Origin: Antitrichia curtipendula
Lineage: Eukaryota; Streptophyta; Bryopsida; Hypnales; Leucodontaceae
Direction of reading: 5' to 3'
DNA length: 64,000 nucleotides
NCBI GenBank assembly: GCA_951230915.1
Contig: OX579637.1
Coordinates: 16,182,001 to 16,246,000, forward strand
Part shown: positions 48,743 to 61,481 of the stretch, in pieces
Layout of the letters: every line of letters begins with the position of its first letter
How positions within the stretch are numbered: position 1 is the first letter of the stretch
Program-made: the position numbers and the translations under genes
Notes under the pieces: model-generated
Told to the model about the DNA's origin: nothing
Databases searched by the model: none
The model's input: only the letters and a program-made list of their open reading frames with translations

Positions 48743-51700
48743 CGATTTGTCTGAAGTCTCTTTCGAACTGAAATTCTATGACATTTGATGTTTGACACCA
48801 TTAAAGTACAGATTGGACCTTATTCTCTATTCTTTGGAATTGACGTGCGATTGGATTGCAATTACATATCAAATTAATATTTGTGGGCATTTAGGTACTT
48901 GAGGGTAACTATTTGCAACTTGTACGATTTGTCTGAAGTCTCTTTCAAACTGAAATTCTATGACATTTGATGTTTGACACCATTAAAGTACAGGTTGGAC
49001 CTTATTCTGTATTCTTTTGAATGGACGTACGGTTGGCTTGCAATTACACATCAAATTAATATTTGTGGGCATTTAGGTACTTGAGGGTAACTATTTGCAA
49101 CTTGTACGATTTGTGTGAAGTCTGTTTCAAACTGAAATTCTATGACATTTGATGTTTGACACCATTAAAGTACAGGTTGCACTTATTCTATATTCTTTTG
49201 AATGGACGTGCGGTTGGATTGCAATTACATATCAAATTAATATTTGTGGGCATTTAGGTACTTGAGGGTAACTATTTGCAACTTGTACGATTTGTCTGAA
49301 GTCTCTTTCAAAATGAAATTCTATGACATTTGATGTTTGACACCATTAAAGTACAGATTGGACCTTATTCTCTATTCTTTTGAATGGACGTGCGATTGGC
49401 TTGCAGTTAATTATCAAATTAATATTTGTGGGCATTTAAGTACTTGAGGGTAACTATTTGCAACTTGTACGATTTGTGTGAAGTCTGTTTCCAACTGAAA
49501 TTCTATGACATTTGATGTTTGACACCATTAATGTACAGATTGGACCTTATTCTCTATTTTTTGGAATTGACGTGCGATTGGATTGCAATTACATATCAAA
49601 TTAATATTTGTGGGCATTTAGGTACTTGAGGGTAACTATTTGCAACTTGTACGATTTGTATGAAGTCTCTTTCAAAATGAAATTCTATGACATTTGATGT
49701 TTGACACCATTAAAGTACAGGTTGGACCTTATTCTGTATTCTTTTGAATGGACGTGCGATTGGCTTGCAATTACACATCAAATTAATATTTGTGGTCATT
49801 TAGGTACTTGAGGGTAACTATTTGCAATTTGTACGATTTGTGTGAAGTCTGTTTCAAACTGAAATTCTATGACATTTGATGTTTGACACCATTAAAGTAC
49901 AGATTGGACCTTATTCTCTATTCTTTGGAATTGACGTGCGATTGGATTGCAATTACATATCAAATTAATATTTGTGGGCATTTAGGTACTTGAGGGTAAC
50001 TATTTGCAACTTGTACGATTTGTCTGAAGTCTCTTTCAAAATGAAATTCTATGACATTTGATGTTTGACACCATTAAAGTACAGGTTGGACCTTATTCTC
50101 TATTCTTTTGAATGGACGTGCGATTGGCTTGCAATTAATTATCAAATTAATATTTGTGGGCATTTAAGTACTTGAGGGTAACTATTTGCAACTTGTACGA
50201 TTTGTGTGAAGTCTGTTTCAAACTGAAATTCTATGACATTTGATGTTTGACACCATTAAAGTACAGATTGGACCTTATTCTCTATTTTTTGGAATTGACG
50301 TGCGATTGGATTGCAATTACATATCAAATTAATATTTGTGGGCATTTAGGTACTTGAGGGTAACTATTTGCAACTTGTACGATTTGTCTGAAGTCTCTTT
50401 CGAACTGAAATTCTATGACATTTGATGTTTGACACCATTAAAGTACAGATTGGACCTTATTCTCTATTCTTTGGAATTGACGTGCGATTGGATTGCAATT
50501 ACATATCAAATTAATATTTGTGGGCATTTAGGTACTTGAGGGTAACTATTTGCAACTTGTACGATTTGTCTGAAGTCTCTTTCAAACTGAAATTCTATGA
50601 CATTTGATGTTTGACACCATTAAAGTACAGGTTGGACCTTATTCTGTATTCTTTTGAATGGACGTACGGTTGGCTTGCAATTACACATCAAATTAATATT
50701 TGTGGGCATTTAGGTACTTGAGGGTAACTATTTGCAACTTGTACGATTTGTGTGAAGTCTGTTTCAAACTGAAATTCTATGACATTTGATGTTTGACACC
50801 ATTAAAGTACAGGTTGCACTTATTCTATATTCTTTTGAATGGACGTGCGGTTGGATTGCAATTACATATCAAATTAATATTTGTGGGCATTTAGGTACTT
50901 GAGGGTAACTATTTGCAACTTGTACGATTTGTCTGAAGTCTCTTTCAAAATGAAATTCTATGACATTTGATGTTTGACACCATTAAAGTACAGATTGGAC
51001 CTTATTCTCTATTCTTTTGAATGGACGTGCGATTGGCTTGCAGTTAATTATCAAATTAATATTTGTGGGCATTTAAGTACTTGAGGGTAACTATTTGCAA
51101 CTTGTACGATTTGTGTGAAGTCTGTTTCCAACTGAAATTCTATGACATTTGATGTTTGACACCATTAATGTACAGATTGGACCTTATTCTCTATTTTTTG
51201 GAATTGACGTGCGATTGGATTGCAATTACATATCAAATTAATATTTGTGGGCATTTAGGTACTTGAGGGTAACTATTTGCAACTTGTACGATTTGTGTGA
51301 AGTCTCTTTCAAAATGAAATTCTATGACATTTGATGTTTGACACCATTAAAGTACAGGTTGGACCTTATTCTGTATTCTTTTGAATGGACGTGCGATTGG
51401 CTTGCAATTACACATCAAATTAATATTTGTGGTCATTTAGGTACTTGAGGGTAACTATTTGCAATTTGTACGATTTGTGTGAAGTCTGTTTCAAACTGAA
51501 ATTCTATGACATTTGATGTTTGACACCATTAAAGTACAGATTGGACCTTATTCTCTATTCTTTGGAATTGACGTGCGATTGGATTGCAATTACATATCAA
51601 ATTAATATTTGTGGGCATTTAGGTACTTGAGGGTAACTATTTGCAACTTGTACGATTTGTCTGAAGTCTCTTTCAAAATGAAATTCTATGACATTTGATG

Positions 51701-51922
51701 TTTGACACCATTAAAGTACAGGTTGGACCTTATTCTCTATTCTTTTGAATGGACGTGCGATTGGCTTGCAATTAATTATCAAATTAATATTTGTGGGCAT
51801 TTAAGTACTTGAGGGTAACTATTTGCAACTTGTACGATTTGTGTGAAGTCTGTTTCAAACTGAAATTCTATGACATTTGATGTTTGACACCATTAAAGTA
51901 CAGATTGGACCTTATTCTCTAT
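48561..51922 (+). repeat. Higher-order repeat, 9 monomers, 1637 bp, 2 copies
   Basis: GACGTACGGTTGG at 49025 and 50662, TTGCAGTTAATT at 49401 and 51038, TGTGGTCATTTAGG at 49792 and 51429 and TTTCCAACTG in both units are all spaced 1637 bp. The unit has eight 182-bp monomers and one 181-bp GGTTGCAC copy. The left edge lies near ACATTTAATG (48601, unit 1 only), the right edge at CTCTATTTTTTGG versus CTCTATTCTTTGG (50285 and 51922). Within it GTATGAAG (49658) versus GTGTGAAG (51295) is the only internal difference I noticed. Despite the similar length it shares no special marker with the 1635-bp 9-mer at 3-8 kb. Confidence 0.9.
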
Positions 51923-52380
51923 TCTTTGGAATTGACGTGCGATTGGATTGCAATTACATATCAAATTAATATTTGTGGGCATTTAGGTATTTGAGGGTAA
52001 CTATTTGCAACTTGTACGATTTGTCTGAAGTCTCTTTCAAACTGAAATTCTATGACATTTGATGTTTGACACCATTAAAGTACAGATTGGACCTTATTCT
52101 CTATTCTTTTGAATGGACGTGCGATTGGCTTGCAATTAATTATCAAATTAATATTTGTGGGCATTTAAGTACTTGAGGGTAACTATTTGCAACTTGTACG
52201 ATTTGTGTGAAGTCTGTTTCAAACTGAAATTCTATGACATTTGATGTTTGACACCATTAAAGTACAGATTGGACCTTATTCTCTATTTTTTGGAATTGAC
52301 GTGCGATTGGATTGCAATTACATATCAAATTAATATTTGTGGGCATTTAGGTATTTGAGGGTAACTATTTGCAACTTGTA
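51653..52380 (+). repeat. Dimer-type pair (2 x 364 bp)
   Basis: Four monomers alternate between an AATTAATTATC/AAGTACTTG copy headed GTCTGAAG and an AGATTGG/GGTATTTG copy headed GTGTGAAGTCTG. It is the same alternation that forms the longer dimer array at the right edge of the window (62754 onward). Confidence 0.6.
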
Positions 52381-54026
52381 CGATTTGTCTGAAGTCTCTT
52401 TCAAAATGAAATTCTATGACATTTGATGTTTGACACCATTAAAGTACAGGTTGGACCTTATTCTGTATTCTTTTGAATGGACGTGCGATTGGCTTGCAAT
52501 TAATTATCAAATTAATATTTGTGGGCATTTAGGTACTTGAGGGTAACTATTTGCAACTTGTACGATTTGTCTGAAGTCTCTTTCAAAATGAAATTCTATG
52601 ACATTTGATGTTTGACACCATTAAAGTACAGATTGGACCTTATTCTCTATTCTTTTGAATGGACGTGCGATTTCCTTGCAATTAATTATCAAATTAATAT
52701 TTGTGGGCATTTAAGTACTTGAGGGTAACTATTTGCAACTTGTACGATTTGTGTGAAGTCTGTTTCCAACTGAAATTCTATGCCATTTGATGTTTGACAC
52801 CATTAATGTACAGATTGGACCTTATTCTCTATTTTCTGGAATTGACGTGCGATTGGATTGCAATTACACATCAAATTAATATTTGTGGGCATTTAGGTAC
52901 TTGAGGGTAACTATTTGCAACTTGTACGATTTGTGTGAAGTCTCTTTCAAAATGAAATTCTATGACATTTGATGTTTGACACCATTAATGTACAGATTGG
53001 ACCTTATTCTCTATTTTCTGGAATTGACGTGCGATTGGATTGCAATTACATATCAAATTAATATTTGTGGGCATTTAGGTACTTGAGGGTAACTATTTGC
53101 AACTTGTACGATTTGTGTGAAGTCTCTTTCAAAATGAAATTCTATGACATTTGATGTTTGACACCATTAAAGTACAGGTTGGACCTTATTCTGTATTCTT
53201 TTGAATGGACGTGCGATTGGCTTGCAATTACACATCAAATTAATATTTGTGGGCATTTAGGTACTTGAGGGTAACTTTTTGCAATTTGTACGATTTGTGT
53301 GAAGTCTCTTTCAAACTGAAAGTCTATGACATTTGATGTTTGACACCATTAAAGTACAGACTGGACCTTATTCTCTATTCTTTGGAATTGACGTGCGATT
53401 GGATTGCAATTACATATCAAATTAATATTTGTGGGCATTTAGGTATTTGAGGGTAACTATTTGCAACTTGTACGATTTGTCTGAAGTCTCTTTCAAAATG
53501 AAATTCTATGACATTTGATGTTTGACACCATTAAAGTACAGGTTGGACCTTATTCTGTATTCTTTTGAATGGACGTGCGATTGGCTTGCAATTAATTATC
53601 AAATTAATATTTGTGGGCATTTAAGTACTTGAGGGTAACTATTTGCAACTTGTACGATTTGTGTGAAGTCTGTTTCAAACTGAAATTCTATGACATTTGA
53701 TGTTTGACACCATTAAAGTACAGATTGGACCTTATTCTCTATTCTTTGGAATTGACGTGCGATTGGATTGCAATTACATATCAAATTAATATTTGTGGGC
53801 ATTTAGGTATTTGAGGGTAACTATTTGCAACTTGTACGATTTGTGTGAAGTCTGTTTCAAACTGAAATTCTATGACATTTGATGTTTGACACCATTAAAG
53901 TACAGATTGGACCTTATTCTCTATTTTTTGGAATTGACGTGCGATTGGATTGCAATTACATATCAAATTAATATTTGTGGGCATTTAGGTACTTGAGGGT
54001 AACTATTTGCAACTTGTACGATTTGT
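52381..54026 (+). repeat. Mixed monomers with TTTTCTGG and TTTCCAACTG copies
   Basis: About nine monomers without a local period. Two successive copies (52735 and 52917) share TTAATG and the rare CTATTTTCTGGAATTG; the first also has TTTCCAACTG and ATGCCATTTG. The copy at about 53281 has GTAACTTTTTGC and CAGACTGGACC (53357); the latter recurs at 62638, 9281 bp (51 monomers) downstream, in a similar context. CGATTTCCTTGC (52669) is the last of its type in the window. Confidence 0.65.
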
Positions 54027-57000
54027 CTGAAGTCTCTTTCAAAATGAAATTCTATGACATTTGATGTTTGACACCATTAAAGTACAGGTTGGACCTTATT
54101 CTGTATTCTTTTGAATGGACGTGCGATTGGCTTGCAATTACACATCAAATTAATATTTGTGGGCATTTAGGTACTTGAGGGTAACTATTTGCAACTTGTA
54201 CGATTTGTGTGAAGTCTGTTTCAAACTGAAATTCTATGACATTTGATGTTTGACACCATTAAAGTACAGATTGGACCTTATTCTCTATTTTTTGGAATTG
54301 ACGTGCGATTGGATTGCAATTACATATCAAATTAATATTTGTGGGCATTTAGGTACTTGAGGGTAACTATTTGCAACTTGTACGATTTGTGTGAAGTCTC
54401 TTTCAAAATGAAATTCTATGACATTTGATGTTTGACACCATTAAAGTACAGATTGGACCTTATTCTCTATTTTTTGGAATTGACGTGCGATTGGATTGCA
54501 ATTACATATCAAATTAATATTTGTGGGCATTTAGGTACTTGAGGGTAACTATTTGCAACTTGTACGATTTGTGTGAAGTCTCTTTCGAACTGAAATTCTA
54601 TGACATTTGATGTTTGACACCATTAAAGTACAGATTGGACCTTATTCTCTATTCTTTTGAATGGACGTGCGATTGGCTTGCAATTAATTATCAAATTAAT
54701 ATTTGTGGGCATTTAAGTACTTGAGGGTAACTATTTGCAACTTGTACGATTTGTGTGAAGTCTCTTTCAAAATGAAATTCTATGACATTTGATGTTTGAC
54801 ACCATTAAAGTACAGGTTGGACCTTATTCTCTATTCTTTTGAATGGACGTGCGATTGGCTTGCAATTAATTATCAAATTAATATTTGTGGGCATTTAAGT
54901 ACTTGAGGGTAACTATTTGCAACTTGTACGATTTGTGTGAAGTCTGTTTCAAACTGAAATTCTATGACATTTGATGTTTGACACCATTAAAGTACAGATT
55001 GGACCTTATTCTCTATTTTTTGGAATTGACGTGCGATTGGATTGCAATTACATATCAAATTAATATTTGTGGGCATTTAGGTACTTGAGGGTAACTATTT
55101 GCAACTTGTACGATTTGTGTGAAGTCTCTTTCAAAATGAAATTCTATGACATTTGATGTTTGACACCATTAAAGTACAGATTGGACCTTATTCTCTATTT
55201 TTTGGAATTGACGTGCGATTGGATTGCAATTACATATCAAATTAATATTTGTGGGCATTTAGGTACTTGAGGGTAACTATTTGCAACTTGTACGATTTGT
55301 CTGAAGTCTCTTTCAAACTGAAATTCTATGACATTTGATGTTTGACACCATTAAAGTACAGATTGGACCTTATTCTCTATTCTTTTGAATGGACGTGCGA
55401 TTGGCTTGCAATTAATTATCAAATTAATATTTGTGGGCATTTAAGTACTTGAGGGTAACTATTTGCAACTTGTACGATTTGTCTGAAGTCTCTTTCAAAA
55501 TGAAATTCTATGACATTTGATGTTTGACACCATTAAAGTACAGATTGGACCTTATTCTCTATTCTTTGGAATTGACGTGCGATTGGATTGCAATTACATA
55601 TCAAATTAATATTTGTGGGCATTTAGGTACTTGAGGGTAACTATTTGCAACTTGTACGATTTGTCTGAAGTCTCTTTCAAAATGAAATTCTATGACATTT
55701 GATGTTTGACACCATTAAAGTACAGGTTGGACCTTATTCTGTATTCTTTTGAATGGACGTGCGATTGGCTTGCAATTACACATCAAATTAATATTTGTGG
55801 GCATTTAGGTACTTGAGGGTAACTATTTGCAACTTGTACGATTTGTGTGAAGTCTCTTTCAAAATGAAATTCTATGACATTTGATGTTTGACACCATTAA
55901 AGTACAGGTTGGACCTTATTCTGTATTCTTTTGAATGGACGTGCGATTGGCTTGCAATTACACATCAAATTAATATTTGTGGGCATTTAGGTACTTGAGG
56001 GTAACTATTTGCAACTTGTACGATTTGTGTGAAGTCTGTTTCAAACTGAAATTCTATGACATTTGATGTTTGACACCATTAAAGTACAGATTGGACCTTA
56101 TTCTCTATTTTTTGGAATTGACGTGCGATTGGATTGCAATTACATATCAAATTAATATTTGTGGGCATTTAGGTACTTGAGGGTAACTATTTGCAACTTG
56201 TACGATTTGTGTGAAGTCTCTTTCAAAATGAAATTCTATGACATTTGATGTTTGACACCATTAAAGTACAGATTGGACCTTATTCTCTATTTTTTGGAAT
56301 TGACGTGCGATTGGATTGCAATTACATATCAAATTAATATTTGTGGGCATTTAGGTACTTGAGGGTAACTATTTGCAACTTGTACGATTTGTGTGAAGTC
56401 TCTTTCGAACTGAAATTCTATGACATTTGATGTTTGACACCATTAAAGTACAGATTGGACCTTATTCTCTATTTTTTGGAATTGACGTGCGATTGGATTG
56501 CAATTACATATCAAATTAATATTTGTGGGCATTTAGGTACTTGAGGGTAACTATTTGCAACTTGTACGATTTGTGTGAAGTCTCTTTCAAAATGAAATTC
56601 TATGACATTTGATGTTTGACACCATTAAAGTACAGGTTGGACCTTATTCTCTATTCTTTTGAATGGACGTGCGATTGGCTTGCAATTAATTATCAAATTA
56701 ATATTTGTGGGCATTTAAGTACTTGAGGGTAACTATTTGCAACTTGTACGATTTGTGTGAAGTCTGTTTCAAACTGAAATTCTATGACATTTGATGTTTG
56801 ACACCATTAAAGTACAGATTGGACCTTATTCTCTATTTTTTGGAATTGACGTGCGATTGGATTGCAATTACATATCAAATTAATATTTGTGGGCATTTAG
56901 GTACTTGAGGGTAACTATTTGCAACTTGTACGATTTGTGTGAAGTCTCTTTCAAACTGAAATTCTATGACATTTGATGTTTGACACCATTAAAGTACAGA

Positions 57001-57120
57001 TTGGACCTTATTCTCTATTTTTTGGAATTGACGTGCGATTGGATTGCAATTACATATCAAATTAATATTTGTGGGCATTTAGGTATTTGAGGGTAACTAT
57101 TTGCAACTTGTACGATTTGT
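54027..57120 (+). repeat. 10-monomer repeat, 1820 bp, about 1.7 copies
   Basis: GTGTGAAGTCTCTTTCGAACTG at 54571 and 56391 are 1820 bp apart, and the neighbouring TTTTTTGG, CTGTATT and AATTAATTATC copies follow in the same order. One monomer differs by type: from about 54646 unit 1 has CTTTTGAATGG/AATTAATTATC while unit 2, at 56466, has TTTTTTGG/ATTACATATC. All monomers here are 182 bp; no GGTTGCAC copy occurs. Agreement decays near 57120, where the second unit has TTTCTAAATG. Confidence 0.75.
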
Positions 57121-57479
57121 CTGAAGTCTCTTTCTAAATGAAATTCTATGACATTTGATGTTTGACACCATTAAAGTACAGATTGGACCTTATTCTCTAT
57201 TCTTTTGAATGGACGTGCGATTGGCTTGCAATTAATTATCAAATTAATATTTGTGGGCATTTAAGTACTTGAGGGTAACTATTTGCAACTTGTACGATTT
57301 GTGTGAAGTCTGTTTCAAACTGAAATTCTATGACATTTGATGTTTGACACCATTAAAGTACAGATTGGACCTTATTCTCTATTCTTTGGAATTGACGTGC
57401 GATTGGATTGCAATTACATATCAAATTAATATTTGTGGGCATTTAGGTACTTGAGGGTAACTATTTGCAACTTGTACGA

Positions 57480-58540
57480 TTTGTCTGAAGTCTCTTTCAA
57501 AATGAAATTCTATGACATTTGATGTTTGACACCATTAAAGTACAGGTTGGACCTTATTCTGTATTCTTTTGAATGGACGTGCGATTGGCTTGCAATTACA
57601 CATCAAATTAATATTTGTGGGCATTTAGGTACTTGAGGGTAACTATTTGCAATTTGTACGATTTGTGTGAAGTCTGTTTCAAACTGAAATTCTATGACAT
57701 TTGATGTTTGACACCATTAAAGTACAGATTGGACCTTATTCTCTATTTTTTGGAATTGACGTGCGATTGGATTGCAATTACATATCAAATTAATATTTGT
57801 GGGCATTTAGGTATTTGAGGGTAACTATTTGCAACTTGTACGATTTGTGTGAAGTCTCTTTCAAAATGAAATTCTATGACATTTGATGTTTGACACCATT
57901 AAAGTACAGATTGGACCTTATTCTCTATTCTTTTGAATGGACGTGCGATTGGCTTGCAATTAATTATCAAATTAATATTTGTGGGCATTTAAGTACTTGA
58001 GGGTAACTATTTGCAACTTGTACGATTTGTGTGAAGTCTGTTTCAAACTGAAATTCTATGACATTTGATGTTTGACACCATTAATGTACAGATTGGACCT
58101 TATTCTCTATTTTTTGGAATTGACGTGCGATTGGAATGCAATTACATATCAAATTAATATTTGTGGGCATTTAGGTATTTGAGGGTAACTATTTGCAACT
58201 TGTACGATTTGTCTGAAGTCTCTTTCAAAATGAAATTCTATGACATTTGATGTTTGACACCATTAAAGTACAGGTTGGACCTTATTCTGTATTCTTTTGA
58301 ATGGACGTGCGATTGGCTTGCAATTACACATCAAATTAATATTTGTGGGCATTTAGGTACTTGAGGGTAACTATTTGCAACTTGTACGATTTGTGTGAAG
58401 TCTGTTTCAAACTGAAATTCTATGACATTTGATGTTTGACACCATTAAAGTACAGATTGGACCTTATTCTCTATTTTTTGGAATTGACGTGCGATTGGAT
58501 TGCAATTACATATCAAATTAATATTTGTGGGCATTTAGGT
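57480..58540 (+). repeat. Six-monomer block, copy 1 (partner 2002 bp downstream)
   Basis: CTGTATT copy, CAATTTG/TCTGTTTCAAACTG copy, AATTAATTATC copy, TTAATG/TTTTTTGG copy, CTGTATT copy and TTTTTTGG copy recur from 59482. CAATTTG is at 57650 and 59652, TTAATG at 58081 and 60083, a spacing of 2002 bp or 11 monomers of 182 bp. GGAATGC at 58133 is private to this copy. Confidence 0.72.
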
Positions 58541-59115
58541 ACTTGAGGATAACTATTTGCAACTTGTACGATTTGTGTGAAGTCTGTTTCAAACTGAAAT
58601 TCTATGACATTTGATGTTTGACACCATTAAAGTACAGATTGGACCTTATTCTCTATTTTTTGGAATTGACGTGCGATTGGATTGCAATTACAGATCAAAT
58701 TAATATTTGTGGACATTTAGGTACTTGAGGGTAACTATTTGCAACTTGTACGATTTGTCTGAAGTCTGTTTCAAACTGAAATTCTATGACATTTGATGTT
58801 TGACACCATTAAAGTACAGATTGGACCTTATTCTCTATTTTTTGGAATTGACGTGCGATTGGATTGCAATTACATATCAAACTAATATTTGTGGGCATTT
58901 AGGTACTTGAGGGTAACTATTTGCAACTTGTACGATTTGTGTGAAGTCTCTTTCAAACTGAAATTCTATGACATTTGATGTTTGACACCATTAAAGTACA
59001 GGTTGGACCTTATTCTGTATTCTTTTGAATGGACGTGCGATTGGCTTGCAATTACACATCAAATTAATATTTGTGGGCATTTAGGTACTTGAGGGTAACT
59101 ATTTGCAACTTGTAC
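58541..59115 (+). repeat. Three-monomer block, copy 1 (partner 2366 bp downstream)
   Basis: GAGGATAACT (58545), ACAGATC followed by TGTGGACATTTAGG (58709) and CAAACTAATATTTG (58878) reappear at 60911, 61075 and 61244, all displaced by 2366 bp, which is 13 monomers. Agreement may begin as early as 58450. Confidence 0.8.
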
Positions 59116-59660
59116 GATTTGTCTGAAGTCTCTTTCAAACTGAAATTCTATGACATTTGATGTTTGACACCATTAAAGTACAGATTGGACCTTATTCTCT
59201 ATTCTTTTGAATGGACGTGCGATTGGCTTGCAATTAATTATCAAATTAATATTTGTGGGCATTTAAGTACTTGAGGGTAACTATTTGCAACTTGTACGAT
59301 TTGTGTGAAGTCTGTTTCAAACTGAAATTCTATGACATTTGATGTTTGACACCATTAAAGTACAGATTGGACCTTATTCTCTATTCTTTGGAATTGACGT
59401 GCGATTGGATTGCAATTACATATCAAATTAATATTTGTGGGCATTTAGGTATTTGAGGGTAACTATTTGCAACTTGTACGATTTGTGTGAAGTCTCTTTC
59501 AAAATGAAATTCTATGACATTTGATGTTTGACACCATTAAAGTACAGGTTGGACCTTATTCTGTATTCTTTTGAATGGACGTGCGATTGGCTTGCAATTA
59601 CACATCAAATTAATATTTGTGGGCATTTAGGTACTTGAGGGTAACTATTTGCAATTTGTA

Positions 59661-61110
59661 CGATTTGTGTGAAGTCTGTTTCAAACTGAAATTCTATGAC
59701 ATTTGATGTTTGACACCATTAAAGTACAGATTGGACCTTATTCTCTATTTTTTGGAATTGACGTGCGATTGGATTGCAATTACATATCAAATTAATATTT
59801 GTGGGCATTTAGGTATTTGAGGGTAACTATTTGCAACTTGTACGATTTGTGTGAAGTCTGTTTCAAAATGAAATTCTATGACATTTGATGTTTGACACCA
59901 TTAAAGTACAGATTGGACCTTATTCTCTATTCTTTTGAATGGACGTGCGATTGGCTTGCAATTAATTATCAAATTAATATTTGTGGGCATTTAAGTACTT
60001 GAGGGTAACTATTTGCAACTTGTACGATTTGTGTGAAGTCTGTTTCAAACTGAAATACTATGACATTTGATGTTTGACACCATTAATGTACAGATTGGAC
60101 CTTATTCTCTATTTTTTGGAATTGACGTGCGATTGGATTGCAATTACATATCAAATTAATATTTGTGGGCATTTAGGTATTTGAGGGTAACTATTTGCAA
60201 CTTGTACGATTTGTCTGAAGTCTCTTTCAAAATGAAATTCTATGACATTTGATGTTTGACACCATTAAAGTACAGGTTGGACCTTATTCTGTATTCTTTT
60301 GAATGGACGTGCGATTGGCTTGCAATTACACATCAAATTAATATTTGTGGGCATTTAGGTACTTGAGGGTAACTATTTGCAACTTGTACGATTTGTGTGA
60401 AGTCTGTTTCAAACTGAAATTCTATGACATTTGATGTTTGACACCATTAAAGTACAGATTGGACCTTATTCTCTATTTTTTGGAATTGACGTGCGATTGG
60501 ATTGCAATTACATATCAAATTAATATTTGTGGGCATTTAGGTATTTGAGGGTAACTATTTGCAACTTGTACGATTTGTGTGAAGTCTGTTTCAAAATGAA
60601 ATTCTATGACATTTGATGTTTGACACCATTAAAGTACAGATTGGACCTTATTCTCTATTCTTTTGAATGGACGTGCGATTGGCTTGCAATTAATTATCAA
60701 ATTAATATTTGTGGGCATTTAAGTACTTGAGGGTAACTATTTGCAACTTGTACGATTTGTGTGAAGTCTGTTTCAAACTGAAATTCTATGACATTTGATG
60801 TTTGACACCATTAATGTACAGATTGGACCTTATTCTCTATTTTTTGGAATTGACGTGCGATTGGATTGCAATTACATATCAAATTAATATTTGTGGGCAT
60901 TTAGGTACTTGAGGATAACTATTTGCAACTTGTACGATTTGTGTGAAGTCTGTTTCAAACTGAAATTCTATGACATTTGATGTTTGACACCATTAAAGTA
61001 CAGATTGGACCTTATTCTCTATTTTTTGGAATTGACGTGCGATTGGATTGCAATTACAGATCAAATTAATATTTGTGGACATTTAGGTACTTGAGGGTAA
61101 CTATTTGCAA
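59661..61110 (+). repeat. 4-monomer repeat, 728 bp, 2 copies
   Basis: The rare head GTCTGTTTCAAAATG is at 59856 and 60584, and TTAATG at 60083 and 60811, both spaced 728 bp. Order: TTTTTTGG/GGTATTTG, AATTAATTATC, TTAATG/TTTTTTGG, CTGTATT or its replacement. Unit 1 carries AAATACTATGAC (60054) in place of AAATTCTATGAC. The rare GTCTGTTTCAAAATG form otherwise appears only at the far left (365, 547, 3088). Confidence 0.72.
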
Positions 61111-61481
61111 CTTGTACGATTTGTCTGAAGTCTGTTTCAAACTGAAATTCTATGACATTTGATGTTTGACACCATTAAAGTACAGATTGGACCTTATTCT
61201 CTATTTTTTGGAATTGACGTGCGATTGGATTGCAATTACATATCAAACTAATATTTGTGGGCATTTAGGTACTTGAGGGTAACTATTTGCAACTTGTACG
61301 ATTTGTGTGAAGTCTCTTTCAAACTGAAATTCTATGACATTTGATGTTTGACACCATTAAAGTACAGGTTGGACCTTATTCTGTATTCTTTTGAATGGAC
61401 GTGCGATTGGCTTGCAATTACACATCAAATTAATATTTGTGGGCATTTAGGTACTTGAGGGTAACTATTTGCAACTTGTAC
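60907..61481 (+). repeat. Three-monomer block, copy 2
   Basis: Partner of 58541-59115, displaced by 2366 bp, carrying the same three rare variants in the same order. It follows directly on the 4-mer repeat, and the additional 364 bp between the 2002-bp and 2366-bp offsets equals two monomers, so successive unequal exchanges left different offsets in adjacent blocks. Confidence 0.8.

Noticed and set aside
3452..52000. The 9-mers at 3.5-8.0 kb (1635 bp) and 48.6-51.9 kb (1637 bp) being the same HOR
   Set aside because: Their diagnostic monomers differ and none of the rare markers is shared; the near-equal length only reflects nine monomers.
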